A stretch of 35,651 nucleotides of DNA from Candidatus Woesearchaeota archaeon (GTDB lineage Archaea; Nanobdellota; Nanobdellia; Woesearchaeales; SKGA01): the NCBI GenBank assembly GCA_016926395.1, contig JAFGOT010000027.1:1-35651 (forward strand). The letters run 5' to 3'. Shown here in pieces: positions 29,785-35,651 of this stretch. Every line of letters begins with the position of its first letter. Positions within the stretch are counted from its first letter, which is position 1. The notes under the pieces were generated by a model, which made no database searches, was not told the origin of the DNA, and worked only from the letters and a program-made list of their open reading frames with translations. Both the position numbers and the translations under genes were made by a program.

Positions 29785-31827
29785 ATGCTTCTGGGAAAAA
29801 TCTTTGGAAAAGTAACAACAAAGGAGTTTAAGTTTCTAGCTGAGGCTGAAGTTAGAAAATTTGAGTACGTCCAAGTTTATCACGAAGTATATGAATATGT
29901 TTTATGTCAAGTTGTTGAACTTGAAAAACAAGAGAATATGACAACTGCTCTTTGTCAAATTATTGGCTTTAAGGATAAAGATGCTAAAATAAAAAAACTT
30001 CGTATTCCTTTTGAGCCGGGCAGTGAAGTTCTTAGTGCAGAAGATGATTTTATTTCAAGTATTATTAAACTTGAGAATACTCAAACAGGTGCTTATTTGG
30101 GAAAACTTGAAGGCAGGGATATTCCTGTTCAATTAGATTTAAAAAAATTATTAACTAAACATGTTGCTGTTCTTGCGAAATCTGGTAGCGGAAAATCTTA
30201 TTCTGTTGGTGTTTTACTTGAAGAAATTATTGACAAAAAAGTTCCTTTGTTAATTATCGATCCTCACGGAGAGTATTCTTCTATGAATCTTCCAAATGAT
30301 AATGAAGAAGAAAAAAAATTGATGGCTACTTTTGGTGTTACTCCTCAAGGTTTTAAAATTAATGAATATGGTGATACAACTGTCAATCCAAAAGTTAGGC
30401 CGCTACGTCTTCCTAACAATCTATCTTCCCAAGAATTGGTTGATATGCTTCCTGTAAGACTTTCTGCCTCTCAATTAGGTCTTCTCTATAGTGCGACTCA
30501 AGATATGTCTGCTTGTGATTTTGATAGTGTTATTTATTCGTTGCAGCAAGAAGAATCAAATGCCAAATGGAATGTTATTAAAGTTATTGAACAATTAAAT
30601 AATATTGGCTTATTTTCCTCTGCTCCCACTCCTTATCATGAACTTGTAAAATCAGGTTCTTGTTCTATTGTTAATTTCAAAGGGATTGATCCTGATATTC
30701 AAGACATCATTGTTTACAAATTAACCAAAGATTTATTTGAACTTAGAAAACAAAATAAAATTCCTCCTTTTTTTCTCGTAATAGAAGAAGCTCACAACTA
30801 TTGTCCTGAACGTTCTTTTGGTGAAAAAAAATCTAGTAAAATTCTTCGAACTATTGCAAGTGAGGGTAGAAAATTTGGTTTAGGTCTTTGTGTTATTTCT
30901 CAACGTCCTGCAAGAGTTGATAAATCTGTTGTCAGTCAATGTAGTACGCAGATAATTCTTAAAGTCACCAATCCTAATGATTTAAAGGCAATAAGTTCGT
31001 CTGTTGAAGGAATAACTAACAATACGGAAGCTGAAATTCAAGAACTTAGTATTGGAACTGCTTTAGTTACTGGTATAACTGATGTTCCTTTATTCGTCAA
31101 AGTTAGACCAAGAAGAAGTCTTCATGGAGGTCACGCTATCGATATACTTGGTGAATCAAATGGTGATTCTTTTTCTGATAATACTTTGTCATCTTCGGAT
31201 GAGGGATCTGATATTTTTGCTCAATCAAAAGAATTTGAAGAACAAGATATTGTTCCGTTAATTAAACCGAACACTACGCCAAAAGATTTGATGGTTATGA
31301 GTGATATTCCTTTAAGTGATATTCAAAACATTCTTCGTCCAGCTTACATGTTTACTTGCGAAGATAAAGAAGGGAAATTCAAATTGTTAGTAAGTAGAGA
31401 AGATGGTAGAATTATTACTGATAAAGAAGATTTTCAATTAAAGTCATTACCTGAGCTTCACAAGTTAACTAAAAAAGAACTTTTAGTTCTTCATCAAGCT
31501 TATGTTTTAAATCAATTTACTAGTCTTGATATGGTTAAGGCTATTGGTTCTAATATTGACATAGTTGATGATTTAAAATCACTTATTGATAGAAATTATG
31601 TTCAAGAAATAAGTCCTGATCATTTTAAAATCAGCGATAAATATATTTTTAGCACTCTTAACAAATTTAAAGTCTTTGACGAGATTAATTATGAGAAAAT
31701 TCCTTATACTCAAAAAGTTGAAGCAACTGTTGATATTGATTCAATTGTGGAAAATCTTCAACGTTTCACTTCCGTTCTTGATCATGCTGAAGTATACGTC
31801 TTAACATATCATTGCGTCCCCAAATAA
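29785..31827 (+). CDS. HerA-like (DUF87) P-loop ATPase with C-terminal extension
   Basis: The 680-residue protein has an N-terminal barrel-like domain (about 1-110), Walker A AKSGSGKSYS (131-140), the HerA-specific IIDPHGEYSSM after strand 2, Walker B FFLVIEEAHNYC (about 328-340), and an RTIASEGRKFGLGLCVISQRPA arginine/sensor block. HerA forms hexamers that translocate DNA, usually with the nuclease NurA in end resection. No nurA is adjacent here, and residues about 500-680 form an extra region with a winged-helix-like stretch (LTKKELLVLHQAYVLNQFTS...). It may therefore be a HerA-family member with another partner. The MprF-like gene follows. Confidence 0.85.
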   Translation: MLLGKIFGKVTTKEFKFLAEAEVRKFEYVQVYHEVYEYVLCQVVELEKQENMTTALCQIIGFKDKDAKIKKLRIPFEPGSEVLSAEDDFISSIIKLENTQTGAYLGKLEGRDIPVQLDLKKLLTKHVAVLAKSGSGKSYSVGVLLEEIIDKKVPLLIIDPHGEYSSMNLPNDNEEEKKLMATFGVTPQGFKINEYGDTTVNPKVRPLRLPNNLSSQELVDMLPVRLSASQLGLLYSATQDMSACDFDSVIYSLQQEESNAKWNVIKVIEQLNNIGLFSSAPTPYHELVKSGSCSIVNFKGIDPDIQDIIVYKLTKDLFELRKQNKIPPFFLVIEEAHNYCPERSFGEKKSSKILRTIASEGRKFGLGLCVISQRPARVDKSVVSQCSTQIILKVTNPNDLKAISSSVEGITNNTEAEIQELSIGTALVTGITDVPLFVKVRPRRSLHGGHAIDILGESNGDSFSDNTLSSSDEGSDIFAQSKEFEEQDIVPLIKPNTTPKDLMVMSDIPLSDIQNILRPAYMFTCEDKEGKFKLLVSREDGRIITDKEDFQLKSLPELHKLTKKELLVLHQAYVLNQFTSLDMVKAIGSNIDIVDDLKSLIDRNYVQEISPDHFKISDKYIFSTLNKFKVFDEINYEKIPYTQKVEATVDIDSIVENLQRFTSVLDHAEVYVLTYHCVPK

Positions 31828-31862
31828 TAAACTTTAATAAGTTCTATACCAATTATATTGGA

Positions 31863-32987
31863 ATGAACAACGTTTCTAAGGACGAGATAAAGGAAATTCT
31901 TAAGAAATATGGTTATAACACTTCTTCATTTCAATTATTGACTTCTGGAATGAATTATTTTACTAGTGAATTAGGTGTTTCAGGTATTATTGGTTATTTA
32001 GTTGTTGGTAATGTTTTTGTTTGTGCAGGCGACCCTTTGTGTTCTGATGATGATTTTTTCAATTTAGTTCATGAGTTTAGATTATTTGCTAAGCGTAACA
32101 AGAAAAGATGTCTTTTCTTGCAGGTTTCAGAAAACATTGAAAAAAAGTTTAGAATTATGGGTTTTGGTTCATTGAAATTTGGTGAAGAAGCGGTTATTGA
32201 TTTGAACAATTATACCTTTGAAGGTCGAGAAAAAAGAGTTGTACGTCAACATGCTTCTCGTGCTAGAAATGCTGGTGTCGAAATTTCTTTATTGTCGAGT
32301 AAGGCAGAAGAGCGAGAGATATCTTATTTAAGTGAAGATTGGCTTGGTGGGCGAAAAACTAAAGGTTTTTCTTTTTTATTAGGTCTTAATCCTTTAGAAG
32401 AAAAAGAAGAAAAGTTCATTTTTGTAGCTAAAGAAGAAGGTGAATTAGTTGGTTATTTAACTGCAGTTCCAATCTATGCTCGTAATGGATTTTACTTTGA
32501 AGATGTTATTCGTAGTATTGATGCTCCAAGCGGGACAAATCAATTATTGATTCAATATGCAATAGAATTTCTAAAAGAAAAAGGTTTCTCAATTGTTACT
32601 TTAGGAACTGCCCCTCTTGGAAATCTTCGAAATGATGATACTGCAGAGCATAAACGAATAAATAATATTCTTAAATATTCTTATGAGCACTTAAATGGTT
32701 TCTATAATTTTAAAGGCCTTTATGAATTCAAATCAAATTTTGTTCCGAGTGTCTGGGAGAAGAAATATTTATGTTTTTATCCTGAAAAAATAAAAGCTAA
32801 TTATTTTGTAGCAATCATACGTGCATACACTGGTAAACGCCTTTCAGGTCTCGCATTTTCTCAATTAAAAAAACTAGCAACACAACCAATGGCTCCTTTA
32901 AAAAATATTGCAAAGCCTATACAGAACATTACAAAACCAATAAAGAAAGTTAAAATAAAAAAACCAAAATTAAAATTAAAAAAATAA
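31863..32987 (+). CDS. MprF-type aminoacyltransferase domain protein (DUF2156)
   Basis: The 374-residue protein resembles the soluble C-terminal domain of phosphatidylglycerol lysyltransferases (DUF2156, double GNAT fold): SGIIGYLVVGNVFVCAGDPLC near 45, KRNKKRCLFLQVSENIEKKF, the EEAVIDLNNYTFEGREKRVVRQHASRARNAG region written here only in outline (about 125-155), LVGYLTAVPIY, and YNFKGLYEFKSNFVPSVWEKKYL near 295-320. In bacteria this domain moves an amino acid from aminoacyl-tRNA to a lipid head group. No flippase helices are present; instead a lysine-rich tail (about 345-374) may touch the membrane. The ATG at 31863 is chosen because TTTAATAAG lies about 27 bases upstream; an upstream in-frame codon would overlap the HerA-like gene. 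The substrate in an archaeon is unknown. Confidence 0.75.
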   Translation: MNNVSKDEIKEILKKYGYNTSSFQLLTSGMNYFTSELGVSGIIGYLVVGNVFVCAGDPLCSDDDFFNLVHEFRLFAKRNKKRCLFLQVSENIEKKFRIMGFGSLKFGEEAVIDLNNYTFEGREKRVVRQHASRARNAGVEISLLSSKAEEREISYLSEDWLGGRKTKGFSFLLGLNPLEEKEEKFIFVAKEEGELVGYLTAVPIYARNGFYFEDVIRSIDAPSGTNQLLIQYAIEFLKEKGFSIVTLGTAPLGNLRNDDTAEHKRINNILKYSYEHLNGFYNFKGLYEFKSNFVPSVWEKKYLCFYPEKIKANYFVAIIRAYTGKRLSGLAFSQLKKLATQPMAPLKNIAKPIQNITKPIKKVKIKKPKLKLKK

Positions 32988-33006
32988 TTTTTAGTTATTA
33001 TTTTTT
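32979..33006. terminator. Shared bidirectional terminator enclosing two stop codons
   Basis: AAAAAATAAT (32979-32988) and ATTATTTTTT (32997-33006) form a perfect 10-bp inverted repeat. The plus-gene TAA (32985-32987) is in one arm and the minus-gene TAA (plus 32991-32993) is in the 8-base loop. Poly-T follows in both directions of reading, so one element can serve both genes. Confidence 0.7.
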
Positions 33007-33482
33007 GGATCGGAATATTTCATCCAATGTTCTTGTATTCTTTTCATTACAAATTCAAGTTTTTCCTTGATTTCTTCGTTCCAAAATTTCAATCCTTCAT
33101 CAATGAATGGACCTTGAGCTTGCATGTTTTTTGTAATTCCAATAACATTATTTTTGCTAACGTATGCCATCATTTTATTCATTAAAAGATTAAGATCGTT
33201 TTTCTCTTCATCACTAAATGCTTGATTTTCAGTCATGTTAACTATACTGCTAGGGTTTGGCATAAGTATTGAATGAAGGTGATTGTACCATGAAAAATAA
33301 GTATTAACTATTCTTGCGCATAATTGTCTGTCGTATCTGTTGCTAATAAAACCCGTTCCTAATGCATCATCTTTTAGAAAAAATACTTTTTCTAATTCTT
33401 CAAAATTAGATTCAAATTTTAACTCTTCCTTTAGTTTAGAAAATGCTTTGTCTAGTTCTTCATACACTTCTTCATTGCTCAT
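32991..33482 (-). CDS. Hypothetical helical protein
   Basis: The 163-residue protein is not recognised. It appears all-helical and charged (VYEELDKAFSKLKEEL at the N-terminus, FWNEEIKEKLEFVMKRIQEH at the C-terminus), with no signal peptide or membrane segment and one cysteine. The middle has an NTYFSWYNHLHSILMP segment with several aromatic residues that may form a binding core. AAGGCGAT precedes the ATG. It lies downstream of the exosome operon on the same strand, but two hairpin/T-tract elements separate them, so it may have a separate or reduced transcript. Confidence 0.6.
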   Translation of the reverse strand: MSNEEVYEELDKAFSKLKEELKFESNFEELEKVFFLKDDALGTGFISNRYDRQLCARIVNTYFSWYNHLHSILMPNPSSIVNMTENQAFSDEEKNDLNLLMNKMMAYVSKNNVIGITKNMQAQGPFIDEGLKFWNEEIKEKLEFVMKRIQEHWMKYSDPKNNN

Positions 33483-33502
33483 TTGTATCGCCTTATTTTT
33501 TT

Positions 33503-33578
33503 AGAAAAATAAAAAATAAAAAATAAACTGCTTTTAGATTAACTGTTTGCAGTTCTCAAAAGAATCTAAAGATTCTTT
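33503..33578 (-). terminator. Two successive hairpins ending the exosome operon
   Basis: The first hairpin, AAAGAATC/GATTCTTT (33559-33566 with 33571-33578), encloses the rrp42 TAG stop in its loop edge. The second, AACTG/CAGTT (33541-33545 with 33550-33554), is followed on the minus strand by three T6 runs (33503-33528). Together they look like a strong terminator before the hypothetical gene. Confidence 0.65.
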
Positions 33579-34345
33579 CTTAATTCGTTGCTTGTTTTTG
33601 ATGCAATATCAAAAGCATCTCCCAATTGTTCGATTGAGAAACTTTCTGATCCTCCTTTTTGTAGGGAGCATATTCTTTTGTCATCAAGACAAGTTACAGT
33701 AATCCTAGCTTCGATTGCATCTTCTTCAACTTTTGTAGGATCTACAAATAATTGATTTCCAATTTTACAAACAGTAACTGGGATTGGAGTTTCATTAATT
33801 TCCAATTTTTTATCTGTTAACTCTTTGTAGTTGACTTTTCCGTCTTCAATCACAGGGAATCTTGTTGCTTTGATTGCCGCCATTGCAGCTAAGCCGCCAA
33901 CATCAATTAGATTTCCGTCATGATTTAAAGGAACAACATCAACACTAACAATCCAAACTTTTTCTCCTGGTTCAACGCATAGTTGTTTAGCATCAATACA
34001 GTGTCCTTCTCGGATACCTCTATCAATTACTCTACCAATTTCGATTGCGTCAATACTTGGAGGTCCACTTTCTAGGCTTGGATGTGCCATTGGAATTAAT
34101 TCACAACCTACCATTAAAACTCCTTCATCAGGACTGTCTGGGTATGGTGTACCAAGAGATAGTTTTACTCCTGCGATAACTTCACAGTCACCAACTTTAA
34201 CTCGAGCACTTCCTTCACCAGTTACAGCGATATCTGTTTCAATTTCGATTTTTCTAAATTCTTCTTTTTTTCGTCCATCATATCTGATGTCTGCTTCTAA
34301 AGCTTTAACGATATGTTCTTTACTATTAGGTGCATTTCTACTCAT
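33566..34345 (-). CDS. rrp42: Exosome complex subunit Rrp42
   Basis: This 259-residue RNase PH-fold protein matches the non-catalytic partner Rrp42 of the archaeal exosome: N-terminal KALEADIRYDGRKKEEFRKI, then GSARVKVGDCEVIAGVKL, EGVLMVGCELIPMAHPSLESGPP and VSVDVVPLNHDGNLIDVGGLAAMAA. Three Rrp41-Rrp42 dimers form the hexameric ring that degrades or tails RNA. Its start overlaps the rrp41 stop by eight bases, giving tight coupling. The stop lies in a hairpin. Confidence 0.95.
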   Translation of the reverse strand: MSRNAPNSKEHIVKALEADIRYDGRKKEEFRKIEIETDIAVTGEGSARVKVGDCEVIAGVKLSLGTPYPDSPDEGVLMVGCELIPMAHPSLESGPPSIDAIEIGRVIDRGIREGHCIDAKQLCVEPGEKVWIVSVDVVPLNHDGNLIDVGGLAAMAAIKATRFPVIEDGKVNYKELTDKKLEINETPIPVTVCKIGNQLFVDPTKVEEDAIEARITVTCLDDKRICSLQKGGSESFSIEQLGDAFDIASKTSNELRKNL

Positions 34346-35066
34346 TGTCTTGCGCCTCCCCTTCTTTACCGTACTTTTCTTTTAGTGCATCTCGTTGGAT
34401 TTTTGCGATATCTTTTCCTGCAATTCTTGCAAGTTCAAGTGCGCTTTTCAAATCTTCTTTATTGATTACACCGTCCATTTGTAAAAGTACAATTTCATCT
34501 GTGCTTGGAATTATTGCTACTGGAATATCAACTGCTCCTTCACCTTCGTGATGTGCTTCTTCAGTATAATCCAAATCAACTAAATTACTTCCATCTACTC
34601 GACCAACTGCAACTGCAGCTACCATATCTCTCATGATGATTCCTGCGTCTGCTAATGCAATACTTGCAGCGCTTATACCTGCTGCTCGACTTCCTGCATC
34701 TGTTTGAGGTAAGTCAATAAATACATCAACTACTGCGTTTGGAAATTTATCGAGGTCAACTACTGCGCTAAGTGCTTTTTCGGAAACCATGCTAATTTCT
34801 TTTGCACGTCTGTTTGGTCCAGGTCGAACTCTTTCACCTTGTCCTGAGAAAGGCATCATGTTATATGTTACTCTTAAAATCCCTTTTGTTGGATCTTGCT
34901 GGAATCGAGGATATAATTCTCTTGGTCCATAAACAGTTGCATATGCCCAAGTTTTTCCAATTTTAAAATACGCACTACCATCTGCGTTTTTTATAACGCC
35001 TGCTTTTGCCTCTATTGGTCTACATTCAGTAAAGGATCTTCCGTCATGTCTTTTTGTATATGCCAT
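34338..35066 (-). CDS. rrp41: Exosome complex catalytic subunit Rrp41
   Basis: The 242-residue phosphorolytic subunit of the exosome, with RNase PH hallmarks: KRHDGRSFTECRPI at the start, TWAYATVYGPREL, the RNA/phosphate-binding ERVRPGPNRRAKEISM, and VDVFIDLPQTDAGSRAAGISAASIALADAGI, which contains the conserved catalytic aspartate. It degrades RNA 3' to 5' with phosphate. The ATG at 35066 (MAYTKRHDGR) is chosen over an in-frame codon 84 bases upstream because it gives the family's normal start, follows GAGG, and lies just after the rrp4 stop. A C-terminal acidic tail (KYGKEGEAQDNE) is present. Confidence 0.96.
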   Translation of the reverse strand: MAYTKRHDGRSFTECRPIEAKAGVIKNADGSAYFKIGKTWAYATVYGPRELYPRFQQDPTKGILRVTYNMMPFSGQGERVRPGPNRRAKEISMVSEKALSAVVDLDKFPNAVVDVFIDLPQTDAGSRAAGISAASIALADAGIIMRDMVAAVAVGRVDGSNLVDLDYTEEAHHEGEGAVDIPVAIIPSTDEIVLLQMDGVINKEDLKSALELARIAGKDIAKIQRDALKEKYGKEGEAQDNE

Positions 35067-35070
35067 TTTC

Positions 35071-35651
35071 TTATTCCTCACTGTTGTTGTTTTCTTCGTC
35101 TGCGTTTTGTTCATTGTTGAACTCTTCATTTGCAGGTTCGTTTTCTTCATTTCCTCTAACTGATAGTTCTTTTCCAGTTTTTTCTTCTAGAAATACTTTT
35201 ATTCGATCAGTTAATCCAGAAATATGAGATTCTTCTTCGATTTTTTCAATAGTTTCAACTGCTAAATTTTCCATTGCAGGTTCGCCATTAATCCAAACAA
35301 GTCCATTTTGTCCAACTGTAATTTTACAATCGGTTGCTTGTTTGATCATTGAAACCATACTTCCTTTTTTACCAATTATTCGAGGTACTTTGTTTGTGTT
35401 AACTTTTATTATTCTTCCCCCTCGAAGTTTGTAAAGACCTTGTCCTTTAACACTAACATCAACTAAGTTCTGGCTTGTTACATTTGTTATTTTACCAACA
35501 AAGTAATCGCCGATATTATAGTATCGTGTTAAGTCTGCTCCTTTTGGTACGAAGTCAAATGTTCCGTCTTTAATTGGAATTAAACCAGTGTATGGGCAGT
35601 TAAATTCTACTCTCCATCCCATGCTGATTACATCAATTACTTTTCCAATAA
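35071..35651 (-). CDS. rrp4: Exosome RNA-binding subunit Rrp4 (start outside window)
   Basis: The frame is open to the window edge: reading continues upstream of the first methionine as IGKVIDVIS then MGWRVEFNCPYTGLIP, which is internal to Rrp4, so the N-terminal domain and start lie beyond 35651. Visible parts are the S1 domain and the KH domain with the GxxG loop (VPRIIGKKGSMVSMIKQAT). Rrp4 forms the RNA-binding cap on the Rrp41-Rrp42 ring. An acidic, asparagine-rich tail of about 30 residues (GNEENEPANEEF...) ends the protein. It is the first visible gene of the rrp4-rrp41-rrp42 operon. Confidence 0.94.
   Translation of the reverse strand, partial: IGKVIDVISMGWRVEFNCPYTGLIPIKDGTFDFVPKGADLTRYYNIGDYFVGKITNVTSQNLVDVSVKGQGLYKLRGGRIIKVNTNKVPRIIGKKGSMVSMIKQATDCKITVGQNGLVWINGEPAMENLAVETIEKIEEESHISGLTDRIKVFLEEKTGKELSVRGNEENEPANEEFNNEQNADEENNNSEE

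Noticed and set aside
31812-31862. Upstream start for the MprF-like gene overlapping the HerA-like gene
   Set aside because: No ribosome site, and the residues do not resemble the family; a TATA-like box supports the ATG at 31863.
35067-35150. Longer rrp41 start inside rrp4
   Set aside because: The extension reads the rrp4 acidic tail in another frame; MAYTKRHDGR is the family start.

Overview
The window looks like a piece of chromosome from an AT-rich DPANN archaeon, most like a Woesearchaeota/Pacearchaeota-type lineage (inferred from gene content, not from a marker tree). It carries archaeal information genes: eIF5A with the hypusine loop, L40e, Nop5, fibrillarin, archaeal/eukaryotic-type TrpRS, L37Ae, RpoP, Pcc1, prefoldin beta, UPF0147, the exosome subunits Rrp4/Rrp41/Rrp42, and a CDKAL1/MtaB-like methylthiotransferase. 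TTTATAAAT boxes sit about 25-30 bases before several leaderless ATGs. Genes inside operons use GGAG/GGTGA ribosome-binding sites.

Layout. 1-1440: 3' part of a glycogen debranching enzyme, followed by three tandem copies of its stop-codon hairpin. 1450-3812: eIF5A-L40e operon (minus) divergent from a nop5-fibrillarin operon (plus). 3813-14641: a block of three exported-protein genes: a 1917-residue cysteine-rich protein with MopE-like metal-binding repeats, a 1134-residue carboxypeptidase-regulatory-domain protein, and a 408-residue lipobox protein. 14642-15763: trpS (minus). 15836-19694: copper-handling operon (HMA chaperone, HMA-SafE-cupredoxin membrane protein, CopA ATPase). 19817-24774: sugar and nitrogen metabolism (AsnB, phosphohexomutase, a degenerate LAGLIDADG-like protein, a ribbon-helix-helix/nucleotidyltransferase fusion with an upstream mini-ORF). 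25003-26289: L37Ae-RpoP-Pcc1-prefoldin beta-UPF0147 operon. 26343-26417: tRNA-Pro(UGG). 26563-33482: PGI/PMI, methylthiotransferase, MscS-like protein, HerA-like ATPase, MprF-like aminoacyl transferase domain, an unknown helical protein. 33566-35651: exosome operon, with Rrp4 running off the end.

The most striking structure is at the borders of the exported-protein block. Fibrillarin (plus) and trpS (minus) point toward each other. Between each gene and the block lies a second, diverged copy of that gene's own last codons, including the stop: fibrillarin tail at 3869-3907, TrpRS tail at 14551-14610. The order is resident gene, spacer hairpin, foreign-looking tail, block, foreign-looking tail, spacer hairpin, resident gene. 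This is what would be expected if a cassette from a relative carrying the same neighbours had been joined between the two 3' ends. Related tail repeats follow the debranching enzyme and, more weakly, UPF0147. A second window-wide pattern is that many genes end in a hairpin that encloses the stop codon itself.

The sugar-phosphate enzymes (PGI/PMI, phosphohexomutase, nucleotidyltransferase, debranching enzyme) could together supply activated sugars for storage or surface glycans. The copper operon is a self-contained detoxification or delivery unit. The RNA genes form the conserved archaeal sRNP, exosome and transcription/translation core.
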